Assembly: GCF_029945965.1 (NCBI RefSeq)
Contig: NZ_JAQSDO010000002.1
Coordinates: 1 to 64,000 of the forward strand
DNA length: 64,000 nucleotides
DNA from: Thermomonas sp.
GTDB taxonomy: Bacteria; Pseudomonadota; Gammaproteobacteria; Xanthomonadales; Xanthomonadaceae
Direction: 5' to 3'
Position 1 is the stretch's first letter. The number at the start of each line of letters is the position of its first letter. The translations under genes and the position numbers were made by a program. The notes under the pieces are model-generated. The model was not told the DNA's origin. It did not search any database and saw only the letters and a list, made by a program, of their open reading frames with translations. Shown piece by piece: positions 41,057 to 49,801 of this stretch.

Positions 41057-42330
41057 TCGGTGAGAAGTGATGGCAGAAAGTTGGCAATAGAAGGAACGTA
41101 GGCAATCAATGCGATAACAGCCAGCCAGACTAGCGTGAAGGGAATGATCACACGGAACGTAGACGAATAGGGGATTTTGGCGATTCTGCAGGCGATCATG
41201 GCCAGCACGCCTACAGGTGGGGTCACGCTGCCGACGATGAGCATCATGATCACGGCAATACCGAATGACAGTGGATCAAAGTTCATGGCGTTGGCTGCTG
41301 TTACCAGCAGTGGCCCCGTCAACACCAGGGCGGGTATCGGCTCCATCACAATGCCAACAAAGAACAGCATGCCGAGGACCAGGGCCATGACCACATGTGG
41401 GTTGTTGGACACACCCATGATCATGTTCATCATAGCGGCGCTACTTCCAGTGCGAACAAGCACCCAGGAGAACAGAGCAGCACCTGCCAACACGACCAGC
41501 GCGGTGCCGGTGGTAATGGCCGACTCCATCACCGCCTCATAAAATGCACTGGCCCCCGTGCGCATGCGAAACAGGCAATAAATCAGCGCATAGACACAAG
41601 CTAGAGCACCGGCTTCGGTGGCCGTGAAGATGCCACCGAGAATGCCACCGAGCACAAGGACCGGCATCAACAAAGCAGGACCTGCTACAACGATGGCGCG
41701 GCCGCGTTGTGCAAAAGTAGCCTTGGTATCCCGCGGTGTTCCGGCGCGAAGGGCGTAGTACCAAGTCAGTAGCATGATGGCCATGGCACAGATGATCCCG
41801 GGTATCACGCCGGCGATGAAAAGCTTCCCGACTGATACGCCTGTAACGGACGAATAGATGACAGCAATGATGGACGGCGGAATGATTGGGGCCAGCATCG
41901 CGGCGCTGCTGGTCACGGCCACCGCGAAGGGCTTGTCGTATCCGGCTCGAGTCATGGCGGGAATCATGATCGACCCGACGGCAGCCACGTCGGCAGCCGC
42001 GGAGCCAGAAATCGCAGACATGAACGTGTTGGTCAGCACGTTGGCCTGTGCCAACCCACCGCGGAGATGACCAACCAATGAACGCGCCAGCGCCACAAGT
42101 TGTTCGGTGATGCCGCTGAGGCCCATCAGGGCGCCAGCGAACACGAATAATGGAATCGCCAGCAACGAAAAATTGTCGATAGACGTGTAAAAGAGTTGTG
42201 GGAGCAAGATAAGCGGAGCGCTCTCAAAAGCTGCAATTGCCACCACAGCGGCAAGACCCATCGAGAAGCCGATCGGTGTTCCGAGGGTCATTAGCACCAG
42301 AAACACAAGAATCATCACTGTGGCTGTCAT
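41053..42330 (-). CDS. dctM: TRAP transporter large permease (DctM)
   Basis: A 425-residue membrane protein with about 12 hydrophobic segments. FMSAISGSAAADVAAVGSIM, AMLAPIIPPSIIAVIYSSVT and SVTPPVGVLAMIACRIAK are the DctM family blocks. It differs clearly from the other DctM at 24355-25644, so the two TRAP systems are not recent duplicates. Overlaps the regulator and dctQ by four bases each. Confidence 0.94.
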   Translation of the reverse strand: MTATVMILVFLVLMTLGTPIGFSMGLAAVVAIAAFESAPLILLPQLFYTSIDNFSLLAIPLFVFAGALMGLSGITEQLVALARSLVGHLRGGLAQANVLTNTFMSAISGSAAADVAAVGSIMIPAMTRAGYDKPFAVAVTSSAAMLAPIIPPSIIAVIYSSVTGVSVGKLFIAGVIPGIICAMAIMLLTWYYALRAGTPRDTKATFAQRGRAIVVAGPALLMPVLVLGGILGGIFTATEAGALACVYALIYCLFRMRTGASAFYEAVMESAITTGTALVVLAGAALFSWVLVRTGSSAAMMNMIMGVSNNPHVVMALVLGMLFFVGIVMEPIPALVLTGPLLVTAANAMNFDPLSFGIAVIMMLIVGSVTPPVGVLAMIACRIAKIPYSSTFRVIIPFTLVWLAVIALIAYVPSIANFLPSLLTE

Positions 42331-42836
42331 GCAATCTGCCTAGGCCGTACAAGGGCGTCTATGGTAAAAACAATGGCTGCTAGGCAACCGATGGGCGCGG
42401 CTAGGTATACCCAGCTCATCGAAATCTCGGTGACCGGCGACATCGTTTCATGCGACCGGTTGACCAGCTGAACGCCGTAATAGCTGAGGATGGCTAGGAA
42501 TACTACGGACACCGCGGCATTTATCCAGTCGAGCACCTTGCGAAAGGCCTCTCCGACCGAGGTGTGTAAGAGGTCCATAACGATGTGCGCCTTGCGGTCC
42601 GCCGCAATCGCAATTGATAGCATGGTCATCCAGTAGAGCGCAAAGCGCACATATTCTTCGGCCCAAAAAATGCTGTCATTAAGTACATAGCGCCAGAAAA
42701 CTTGGGCGGCAACGGCCACCACGAAGCTCAAAAAAATCAGGACGGCTGCGGTTTCCACGCAGATTCGCAACGCCCGTATGAAAAGCGCCAGCGGCCTGAT
42801 GGGCGCTGGGCCCGAGTTTTCTAGCGCGCCGTTCAT
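42327..42836 (-). CDS. dctQ: TRAP transporter small permease (DctQ)
   Basis: A 169-residue protein with four predicted helices. FWRYVLNDSIFWAEEYVRFA and DRKAHIVMDLLHTSVGEAFR match DctQ. The start overlaps the dctP stop by four bases. Confidence 0.92.
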   Translation of the reverse strand: MNGALENSGPAPIRPLALFIRALRICVETAAVLIFLSFVVAVAAQVFWRYVLNDSIFWAEEYVRFALYWMTMLSIAIAADRKAHIVMDLLHTSVGEAFRKVLDWINAAVSVVFLAILSYYGVQLVNRSHETMSPVTEISMSWVYLAAPIGCLAAIVFTIDALVRPRQIA

Positions 42837-43828
42837 TTCGCCGCCCCGACCTTTGCCAGTATTTCACCGAGGCCGTTGCGTTTGGAGAAGTCCTCGACCA
42901 CCGGAGCGACGGCAGTTCTGAAGCTTGCGAGTTCCGGGTTTGGATTTAGCGTAGCCCATTTGGCGAGGTCGTTCCAAGCACCGGTTTCCAGAGCGATCTG
43001 CTGTTTGGACAGGCTATCGGTTACATGGCGTTTGGCCGCGGCGGCAATTATGGCCTGCGTGTCGCGTGGTAGTGCGCCAAAGCGGTCGGGATTCATCAGC
43101 AACCCGCTGTCCAGCAGGATGTGCTGCGTGCGCGATGCGAACTTGGTGACCTCGACATGCTTGGCAAGGATGAAGCTCGACGGGTTGCTTTCCACTCCTT
43201 CCACGACGCCAGCCTGCAGAGCCGAGTACACCTCGCCCCAAGGAACTGGCGTGACATTGGCGCCCAGCGCGCGGAACGTGGAGACATAAATCGGGATCTC
43301 TGGCACCCGGAGTTTCATTTGGCGAATGTCTGCGGCGGAATTTACTGCGCGCTTAGAGGTCAACATCACACGAAAACCGACGACGGCATGACCCAGTGCA
43401 ACCAGGCCGGCTTTGGATCGAATTTCCTTCGTGCGCCATTCACCCACCGGTCCAGCCATGACCCGCTGCGCATGGTCGTAGTCATTGAAGATGAAAGGCA
43501 AGGACCACATCCCCAAGGCCGGAGCCCAGTTGCCGATGGTCGCGGTGTCGGCCATAGTCAGGTCGATGGTACCCAGGCGCGTTCCCTCGACACTGTCTCG
43601 CAAGCCGCCCATCTGGCTCAAGGGATGGACAACGATATCCACTTCACCGTTGGTTTTGGTGCGTACTTCGTCGGCAAACGCCAGCGCAGATTTATGCCGC
43701 AGGTCTTCTAAGTTGAAGATGTGCGACAGGTGCAGTGTTTGCTTAGCGTGAGCTCGGAACGGAATAACGCCGACGGTGGCTGCTGCCGCTGCGGATTGAA
43801 TGAAACGGCGCCGGTTGCTGGTCATCAT
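42833..43828 (-). CDS. dctP: TRAP transporter solute-binding protein (DctP family)
   Basis: A 331-residue receptor. The start is ATG at 43828, preceded by AGGAGAC; a longer frame to 43945 adds implausible sequence. The signal peptide has a twin-arginine look (SNRRRFIQSAAAAATVG, ending FRAHA). Family landmarks: LSHIFNLEDLRHKSALAFAD, MKLRVPEIPIYVSTFRALGA and WGEVYSALQAGVVEGVESNP. Sugar-acid or keto-acid ligands would fit the neighbouring enzymes. Confidence 0.92.
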   Translation of the reverse strand: MMTSNRRRFIQSAAAAATVGVIPFRAHAKQTLHLSHIFNLEDLRHKSALAFADEVRTKTNGEVDIVVHPLSQMGGLRDSVEGTRLGTIDLTMADTATIGNWAPALGMWSLPFIFNDYDHAQRVMAGPVGEWRTKEIRSKAGLVALGHAVVGFRVMLTSKRAVNSAADIRQMKLRVPEIPIYVSTFRALGANVTPVPWGEVYSALQAGVVEGVESNPSSFILAKHVEVTKFASRTQHILLDSGLLMNPDRFGALPRDTQAIIAAAAKRHVTDSLSKQQIALETGAWNDLAKWATLNPNPELASFRTAVAPVVEDFSKRNGLGEILAKVGAAK

Positions 43829-43883
43829 TGATTTGTCTCCTGTTGTGAATGGCGCAGTAGCCCTGCGCTCGCGGCTTTTGCAT

Positions 43884-44843
43884 TTAGGCTGTGAAAGGAA
43901 CGGGGCAGCGGGCCGGCTTGCCAGAAAGGCCGCGGTCAACTTCATCGGACGCCAACTCCTGCAATCGACCTATCGCCCGGTCGGAATACCAGGCTGCATG
44001 AGGCGTTAGGATGAGGTTCGGCGCCGAACGCAGAGGGCTGGTTTCGACTAAGGGCTCATGACCGAATACATCAAGGGCGGCGCGAACCTTCCCGGCCGTC
44101 AGAGCTGCGGCTAGGTCATTTTCATCAATCAGGTCGCCGCGGGAGCAATTCACGATCAATGCGCCATCGCGCATGGACGAAATGCTTTGCCGGTTGATCA
44201 TTCCGCGCGTCTGCGACGTGGAGGGAACGTGCAGAAGCACGGCATCGGAGGACGTCAAGAGTTCATCTGTGGATACGCGGCGGACATTCAACGCCACGGC
44301 CTGCTCATCAGTCATCATCGGGTCGCTGACCACCATGTCAAAACCGAAATTTCTGATCCGGTGTAGCACAGACCGGCCGATGCGCCCCAATCCGACAAAA
44401 CCGATAGTCGAGAGATCAAACGGCTTGAGCGGCGCAGAAATAGCGACCGCCTTCCATTGCCCTTGCCGGACCGATGCGTCCAGTTGAGGGATTTTGCGCA
44501 ATCCGGCCAGCAAGAGCGCCACGGTGTGATCAGCCACCTCGTCGGTGCAATAGTCGGGTACATAGCACACACGATGCCCGCCAGCGAGTGCCGCTGCCAC
44601 GTTGACATTGTCGAAGCCTACCCCATAACGAACGATGGTGGCGCCTGGCGCCAAGCCGTTAATCGCCTCTTCCTGAAGCGGGGCAAATTGCACAAATACA
44701 GCTGCCGCGCCTTTGACAGCCTCCGTCACCTCGGCACTTGTTCTGCATTGGTGTGCATTGAACTGGCCCTGATGCCGCAAGGCAACTGCCTGTTCGTACT
44801 CCAGCGTTGGAAATGTGCTGTCAGTGACCACAACTTTACGCAT
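43884..44843 (-). CDS. D-2-hydroxyacid dehydrogenase family protein
   Basis: A 319-residue NAD-dependent dehydrogenase. VRYGVGFDNVNVAAALAGGH, the Rossmann motif VGLGRIGRSVLHRIRNFGFD, NCSRGDLIDENDLAAALTAG with the catalytic Arg/Glu neighbourhood, and LILTPHAAWYSDRA with the catalytic His are all present. Such enzymes interconvert 2-keto and D-2-hydroxy acids. It is the first gene of the minus-strand operon and faces the divergent promoter with the 17-bp palindrome. Confidence 0.9.
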   Translation of the reverse strand: MRKVVVTDSTFPTLEYEQAVALRHQGQFNAHQCRTSAEVTEAVKGAAAVFVQFAPLQEEAINGLAPGATIVRYGVGFDNVNVAAALAGGHRVCYVPDYCTDEVADHTVALLLAGLRKIPQLDASVRQGQWKAVAISAPLKPFDLSTIGFVGLGRIGRSVLHRIRNFGFDMVVSDPMMTDEQAVALNVRRVSTDELLTSSDAVLLHVPSTSQTRGMINRQSISSMRDGALIVNCSRGDLIDENDLAAALTAGKVRAALDVFGHEPLVETSPLRSAPNLILTPHAAWYSDRAIGRLQELASDEVDRGLSGKPARCPVPFTA

Positions 44844-44869
44844 AGTGCTTTTACTTGGTTTGCTTGACT

Positions 44870-44886
44870 AATTGGACAGACCAATT
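44870..44886. promoter_or_regulatory. Perfect palindrome, likely GntR operator
   Basis: AATTGGACAGACCAATT is a perfect 6+5+6 dyad in the 97-base gap between the divergent operons starting at 44843 and 44941. Its form (TTGGTxxxxxCCAA type) suits an FCD-type GntR dimer, and such a regulator (40292-41056) is encoded in the operon. A single regulator could control both directions from this site. Confidence 0.65.
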
Positions 44887-44940
44887 GTAAGATGACTGTA
44901 GGTACTCGCTAGTAGTAACTACCCTAATAGGAGACAGCCG

Positions 44941-46065
44941 ATGACGATTCAGGCACTGCGCACGCATGTCCTCGCTTGCCCGGAGCCCAATGACTTTGGT
45001 AATACGCGTTACACCCTGCTACTTGAAATGCGTACGCTGGAAGGCATACGGGCCTGGGGCGAGGCAATCACGCTATGGCCCGAAGCTGCGCATGCCGTGG
45101 CAAGCCTGATCAATTCCGGCTTGGGAGACACGGTTTGCGGTATGGACGAGCGTGAACCCGAGGCAGTCTGGCTAAAGCTCAAGACGCATACATGGTGGTA
45201 CGGCGAAGGCGGACTCGCGTCAATGGCCATCTCGGCCATTGACATGGCTTGCTGGGACGCGGCCGCGCAGAATGCCGACCTTCCGCTCTATGCCTTGTTG
45301 GGAGGGCGGGCTCATCAGAGCCTGCCGGCACTCGCGTCCATGCACGTCAACCGCGCCACCCACGAAGAAGGCGCAGAGGAAGTGGCCGGACATATCCGCT
45401 CGGGCTTCAAGGGCGCAAAGCTGGGATTCGCTAAACGCGGCCTGTCGAGAGTCGGTCCTGACCCCGTCGTGAATCTTGCCTACCTGAAAGCAGTACGCGA
45501 CGCGTGCGGCCCAGACGCTTCACTGATGGTTGACATCGGCAACGGTGTGCGTTGGGATGCTGCAACCGCCATTCGCGCCACCGACCTGTTTGCAGAAGTA
45601 GGAATCGACTGGATCGAGGAGCCGTTGCACCCGGACGACTTGGAAGGGCTTGCGCAACTGCGTAGACATACCGCGACACGCATCGCTACCGGCGAACGTG
45701 AGTGGACAGTTGAAGGCTACCGCCGGCTTATCGCGACGGGACTGGTCGATGTCGTGGGCGTCGATCCGGCGCGGGCCGAAGGGGTTACCGGGTTTCGCAA
45801 GATTGCGGCGATAGCGGAAGCGGCCCGGGTGACTGTGAACGCGCATGCGTGGTCCTCGGCGATTCTGACCGCAGCCTCGCTTCACCTGTCACTGTCCACA
45901 CGATGTGCCCGCTGGTTTGAACTCAAGCCCTTGCCAAGTCCCCTGCAGCATGAACTGGTGCGTGAGCCTATCTGGCATGTGAAAGGGGAGGTCTTTGCGG
46001 GAAACCGTCCCGGTCTCGGCATTGAAATAGTGGATGCGGCATTGAACCGCTACAAGCATCAGTAA
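44941..46065 (+). CDS. Enolase-superfamily (mandelate racemase/muconate lactonizing type) enzyme
   Basis: A 374-residue metal enzyme, probably an acid-sugar dehydratase. AISAIDMACWDAAAQNADLP ends the capping domain. Barrel residues: a Lys in GFKGAKLGFAKRG, Asp in LMVDIGNGVRWD, Glu in IDWIEEPLHPDDLEGL, Glu in IATGEREWTVEGY and His in VNAHAWSSAI. GGAGACAG lies just before the start. With the SDR and FAH genes behind it, it fits the non-phosphorylating diketo route known for L-fuconate and L-rhamnonate; the actual substrate is inference. Confidence 0.9.
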   Translation: MTIQALRTHVLACPEPNDFGNTRYTLLLEMRTLEGIRAWGEAITLWPEAAHAVASLINSGLGDTVCGMDEREPEAVWLKLKTHTWWYGEGGLASMAISAIDMACWDAAAQNADLPLYALLGGRAHQSLPALASMHVNRATHEEGAEEVAGHIRSGFKGAKLGFAKRGLSRVGPDPVVNLAYLKAVRDACGPDASLMVDIGNGVRWDAATAIRATDLFAEVGIDWIEEPLHPDDLEGLAQLRRHTATRIATGEREWTVEGYRRLIATGLVDVVGVDPARAEGVTGFRKIAAIAEAARVTVNAHAWSSAILTAASLHLSLSTRCARWFELKPLPSPLQHELVREPIWHVKGEVFAGNRPGLGIEIVDAALNRYKHQ

Positions 46066-46108
46066 TCTCCGGATTCAAAACCGCAACATACTCAAAGAAT
46101 TCACGTCC

Positions 46109-46849
46109 ATGCAACTTTCCAACTGCTTTTCACTGCAGAACAAGCGCTTCCTCGTGACCGGTGCCGCCTCCGGTATAGGCGCGGCTACGGCGGAGCTTCT
46201 GGTCGCCGCTGGTGCGAGAGTTGTCACGGCCGACCTCAATGAGGTTGCACAGCAATGCCGAGGCGAAAAAAGCCTCCGGCTGGACCTCGGTATCGAGGCT
46301 TCCTGCCTGGAGACCATACACGAGACCATTGCGGTTCTAGGTGGGCTCGATGGGCTGGTGCACTGCGCCGCAATGATTCGGCGCGAGGACATTGATGACG
46401 TGACCGAATACTCCATGCAACGCCAGTTTGCGGTCAACATGGCCGGGCCATTCCATCTCTGCCGCGCCGCCCGCCCATTGCTCGCAAAAGGCGGAGATGG
46501 ACGGATCGTGCTATTCACGTCGCAAGGAGCGCACACGGGCGGCTATGTCGGATCTACTATCTATGCGATGACAAAAGCGGCGGTCATCGCCCTCGGCAAA
46601 TCGCTTGCCCGGCAATGGGCTCCGGAGGGTATTCGCGTGAACATGATTTCGCCCGGTGCAGCCGATACCCCCATGCTGCGTGACGGTACATCATCCGCAG
46701 CTCTCGATGCATTCCTGAAGCTTGCGCCGCTCGGACGTGCAGGAACACCTTTTGAGGTGGCTGCGTGCGCTGCTTTTCTCCTCTCGCCCGCTGCTGCCTA
46801 TGTGACTGGCCACACACTGGATGTGAACGGCGGCATGCTGATGCGCTAA
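46109..46849 (+). CDS. SDR-family dehydrogenase, possibly 2-keto-3-deoxy-acid dehydrogenase
   Basis: A 246-residue short-chain dehydrogenase with VTGAASGIGAATAELLVAAG, a YAMTKAAVIALGKSLARQWA catalytic helix, RVNMISPGAADTPMLRDG and the C-terminal YVTGHTLDVNGGML. It sits between the acid-sugar dehydratase-like and FAH-fold genes, the usual order for oxidation of a 2-keto-3-deoxy acid to the 2,4-diketo form. The SDR identity is certain; the step is inferred. Confidence 0.9.
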   Translation: MQLSNCFSLQNKRFLVTGAASGIGAATAELLVAAGARVVTADLNEVAQQCRGEKSLRLDLGIEASCLETIHETIAVLGGLDGLVHCAAMIRREDIDDVTEYSMQRQFAVNMAGPFHLCRAARPLLAKGGDGRIVLFTSQGAHTGGYVGSTIYAMTKAAVIALGKSLARQWAPEGIRVNMISPGAADTPMLRDGTSSAALDAFLKLAPLGRAGTPFEVAACAAFLLSPAAAYVTGHTLDVNGGMLMR

Positions 46850-46873
46850 CTGATTTATACAAAGGAGACTACT

Positions 46874-47716
46874 ATGAAACTAGTTCGATATGGAGAATCC
46901 GGCAAGGAAAAACCTGGCCTGGTAGACAAGGAAGGGACGCTGCGTGAACTGGGCGCGCATGTCGCCGACATCAACCTGCATATACTCACACCGGACAAAC
47001 TGGCGGTGCTGCAGAAAATCGATACGAATAGCTTGCCTCGGGTAAATGGGGACGTACGCTTCGGTCCCTGTGTCGCCGGCATCAGCAAGATCATTTGCGT
47101 AGGCTTGAACTATGCCGATCACGCAGCCGAAACTGGTGCTGCAGTACCAGCGGAACCCATTATTTTCATCAAACCGCCATCTGCCGTCTGTGGTCCAGAT
47201 GACGATGTAGAAATTCCCCGAAACTCCCATAAGACGGACTGGGAAGTCGAGCTAGGAGTGGTAATCGGAAAACGCACCAAATACGTTGATGAGGCGCAAG
47301 CGATGGAACACGTAGCAGGCTATTGCCTGATGAACGATGTGTCCGAACGCGAATTCCAGCTGGAACGTCTTGGCCAATGGGACAAGGGAAAAAGTCACGA
47401 CACCTTCGCGCCGGTTGGTCCGTGGCTGGTCACAAGAGATGACATCGCCAACCCGCATGATCTCTCAATGTGGCTTGATGTAAACGGCAAGCGCTACCAA
47501 AACGGCAGCACCCGTACCATGGTGTTCGGCGTCGAAAAACTGGTGTCATACATCTCGCAGTTCATGACGCTGGAACCCGGCGACATTATTTCAAGCGGAA
47601 CACCCCCAGGTGTTGGGCTGGGCCAAAAACCGCCGGTTTACCTGAAAGCCGGCGACGTGATGGCGCTGGGCATCGAAGGCCTCGGCGAACAACGGCAGGT
47701 GTGTGTTCAGGCCTGA
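46874..47716 (+). CDS. Fumarylacetoacetate hydrolase-family protein
   Basis: A 280-residue FAH-fold hydrolase with a strong AAGGAGAC ribosome site. IICVGLNYADHAAETGAAVP, then KTDWEVELGVVIGKRTKYVD with metal-binding Glu, then GYCLMNDVSEREFQLERLGQ and SSGTPPGVGLGQKPPVYLKA. This subgroup includes 2,4-diketo-3-deoxy-L-fuconate hydrolase and ureidoglycolate lyase-annotated proteins. In this context carbon-carbon cleavage of a diketo sugar acid to pyruvate and a hydroxy acid is most likely. Confidence 0.92.
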   Translation: MKLVRYGESGKEKPGLVDKEGTLRELGAHVADINLHILTPDKLAVLQKIDTNSLPRVNGDVRFGPCVAGISKIICVGLNYADHAAETGAAVPAEPIIFIKPPSAVCGPDDDVEIPRNSHKTDWEVELGVVIGKRTKYVDEAQAMEHVAGYCLMNDVSEREFQLERLGQWDKGKSHDTFAPVGPWLVTRDDIANPHDLSMWLDVNGKRYQNGSTRTMVFGVEKLVSYISQFMTLEPGDIISSGTPPGVGLGQKPPVYLKAGDVMALGIEGLGEQRQVCVQA

Positions 47717-47734
47717 CACCAAAGCAGATCTACC

Positions 47735-48544
47735 GGTTCTGTCGTGATAAGGGTATCCGACAATCCGGGCCATGCTTGATTTCCGCAAAAGTTCAATCAA
47801 CAGCGCCCTGCGCAAGGTCCTCAAACGGTTTCACTATCCCCTCGAAGTTATGCTGACGTGCGTGCGCTGGTATGTGGCCTATCCGTTGAGCCTGCGCCAT
47901 GTTGAGGAAATGATGCAGGAGCGCGGTGTTTTCGTTGACCACGCCACTGTGCATCGCTGGGCAATCAAGATGGTGCCGGTGTTGGCTGCCGTTTTGCGGC
48001 GGCGCAAACGACCCGTTGGCCTGAGCTGGCGGATGGACGAGACCTACATCAAAGTGGCCGGCCAGTGGAAGTACCTTTACCGCGCGGTTGATCGCGCTGG
48101 TGATACGGTTGACTTTCTTCTCACTGCCAAGCGAGATATGGCTGCAGCGCGGCGCTTCTTGGAGCGCGCCATCAACCTGCACGGATTGCCAGAGAAGATC
48201 ACCATCGACAAGAGTGGAGCCAACACGGCGGCCATAGAAAGCATCAAGGCCGACGCTTGCGTCGATATCCTGATGCGTCAAAACAAATACCTCAACAACA
48301 TCGTCGAGCAGGACCATCGCGCCATCAAACGAATCACCCGACCGTTACTCGGATTCAAGTCGTTTTGGAGTGCACGAATCATCATTGCCGGGGTCGAGAC
48401 AATGCACATGATTCGCAAGGGGCAGCTGAACTGCCCTGCCGGTCAGACCATGTCCGCAGCACAGCAGTTCTACAGTCTCGCAGTTTGATCACCAGGTCAG
48501 CAACGCAACTCCTTTCGGCCAGAGTCCGTTATTGCGACAAAACC
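47735..48544 (+). mobile_element. IS6-family insertion sequence, about 810 bp
   Basis: The left end GGTTCTGTCGTGATAAGGG (47735) is an imperfect inverse of the right end, which closes with ...GCGACAAAACC at 48544 (15 of 19 positions match). One transposase gene fills it. The 8 bases on each side differ (GATCTACC versus ATTTTTAC), so there is no target duplication, as often happens when IS6 elements join replicons or delete DNA. Confidence 0.85.
47772..48488 (+). CDS. IS6-family transposase
   Basis: A 238-residue transposase with an N-terminal HTH region (FHYPLEVMLTCVRWYVAYPL then RHVEEMMQERGVFVDHATVH) and a DDE core: first Asp in SWRMDETYIKVAGQWKYLYR, second in PEKITIDKSGANTAAIESIK, Glu in LNNIVEQDHRAIKRITRPLL. 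It appears intact. Confidence 0.94.
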   Translation: MLDFRKSSINSALRKVLKRFHYPLEVMLTCVRWYVAYPLSLRHVEEMMQERGVFVDHATVHRWAIKMVPVLAAVLRRRKRPVGLSWRMDETYIKVAGQWKYLYRAVDRAGDTVDFLLTAKRDMAAARRFLERAINLHGLPEKITIDKSGANTAAIESIKADACVDILMRQNKYLNNIVEQDHRAIKRITRPLLGFKSFWSARIIIAGVETMHMIRKGQLNCPAGQTMSAAQQFYSLAV

Positions 48545-48571
48545 ATTTTTACCCCACCTGGTTATCGCCGC

Positions 48572-48596
48572 AAGACGGTACTGGTCGGACGCTTAC
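48572..48596 (+). repeat. Orphan IS66 right terminal repeat
   Basis: The 25 bases ending GGTCGGACGCTTAC match the right end of the intact IS66 at 36177-36201 except for one base. No other IS66 sequence is recognisable here, because the IS6 element lies 27 bases to the left and probably removed it. The repeat abuts the relaxase remnant, marking an old insertion into that gene. Confidence 0.85.
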
Positions 48597-48783
48597 CTTT
48601 ATCCCGCAAGAGCATCGAGCCCATGTCAGTGGTCGATTCGCCATGATCGAAGACGGCATGGGCTTCAGCCTGGCTCCGTGGCGCCTGATGGTTGAGCAGC
48701 GGTTGGCGCAGTACGTAGCTTTCGTGGTGCGCGGCCAGTTCGTTACCTGGAAGTTCGGCCGCCAGCGCGGTATCGGTATCTAA
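48597..48783 (+). pseudogene. Relaxase (DUF3363-type) C-terminal remnant
   Basis: About 62 codons in frame across the IS66 end: FIPQEHRAHVSGRFAMIEDG, then MGFSLAPWRLMVEQRLAQYV, then VRGQFVTWKFGRQRGIGI and a stop. This resembles the C-terminus of VirD2-like DUF3363 relaxases of broad-host-range conjugative elements. Everything upstream is replaced by IS sequence, so it cannot function. It shows that conjugative DNA once lay here. Confidence 0.75.
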
Positions 48784-48856
48784 GATTTGTTGACATTTCA
48801 GCCGAGCACACGATGGCACCGACGCGGCTGATGAACGAATGCCAGCCCGCGCACTA

Positions 48857-49654
48857 TCAAGCCGATTCAACGACCCGCGTGGCTTCGCGATTTCCATCGG
48901 ATGCTGTCCGACCTCCGTCATCGATTGAGGCGGAAGTGGCCTCCACGAGGAAGAAACGCGCGACCATTTCCTTTGTGATTTCGATCGCCCGCTTGAGGCT
49001 CATGTCGATATGTTCGGTGAGGGTATTGAGCGCCTCCTCCGTTTTGCGCTGCGCGATGAGGTCAACAATGGCCAAGTGGGCATCGAAGGCCTGGATGTTC
49101 CATGCAGACAATTGTTGGATGTCGATGTGCCGCGCTACGTGGATGCGGCGGGTGACGATTTCCATGAACGCCGACAGTTCCTTGTTGCGGGACAATGCAA
49201 CTAATCTGCGGTGAAACTCCTCATCGGCGAGCAGCAGATCGCCGGTCGTTAGCGTCGCCGTTCGCTGCATCACTTCGACCCAGAATCGCTTGAGGGACGC
49301 GATCTCCTCGTCCGTGGCTCGTTGAATCACCAGGAACACAGCCCTGCGCTCCAACGCAATGCGCACCTGATACAGATCGAACACTTCGTCGACGCTGATG
49401 GCTTTGCGGAAGAACCCCTTGTTCATCACAAAGTCAAACAGACCTTCAGCCACGAGGCGATTCAACGCTTCCCGAAGCGTCGCGCGACTGACACAAAGTT
49501 CTCGTCCGAGCGCCTGCTCGTTGATTCGCGAGCCTGGTTTGAAGTCATACCGCATTGCTCGATCGCGCAGCTCATAATACAAACGCTCCACGCTGCTTTC
49601 GTCTCGGACCCGAGGCGGCGGTTTAACGGCGCTGCGTCGTGAAGTTGTAGCCAT
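48857..49654 (-). CDS. GntR-family regulator with FCD domain
   Basis: A 265-residue regulator with a winged helix (RINEQALGRELCVSRATLRE then ALNRLVAEGLFDFVMNKGFF) and a C-terminal FCD domain (ADEEFHRRLVALSRNKELSA and AHLAIVDLIAQRKTEEALNT) that normally binds a metal and an acid effector. Its promoter region contains TGTCGGCACTTGT (49725-49737), a motif repeated in the divergent promoter at 57962-58097, so auto-control and control of both catabolic operons are inferred. Confidence 0.92.
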   Translation of the reverse strand: MATTSRRSAVKPPPRVRDESSVERLYYELRDRAMRYDFKPGSRINEQALGRELCVSRATLREALNRLVAEGLFDFVMNKGFFRKAISVDEVFDLYQVRIALERRAVFLVIQRATDEEIASLKRFWVEVMQRTATLTTGDLLLADEEFHRRLVALSRNKELSAFMEIVTRRIHVARHIDIQQLSAWNIQAFDAHLAIVDLIAQRKTEEALNTLTEHIDMSLKRAIEITKEMVARFFLVEATSASIDDGGRTASDGNREATRVVESA

Positions 49655-49724
49655 ATGTTTATTTCAGTGTGGGTGGGCTCCCAGTGTAGCCAGTTCGTGT
49701 ACGACACACATCTGCGTAGACAGC

Positions 49725-49737
49725 TGTCGGCACTTGT
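49725..49737. promoter_or_regulatory. Operator-like site upstream of the GntR gene
   Basis: TGTCGGCACTTGT, the reverse complement of ACAAGTGCCGACA, lies 70 bases before the regulator start. The same core occurs twice more between the divergent operons at 57922 and 58137. Confidence 0.5.
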
Positions 49738-49801
49738 TTCAACATGACCCACAATAGGGCTTCACCCTAAGCCGCCGCTGGCACGCGTACCTTGGAAACC
49801 C

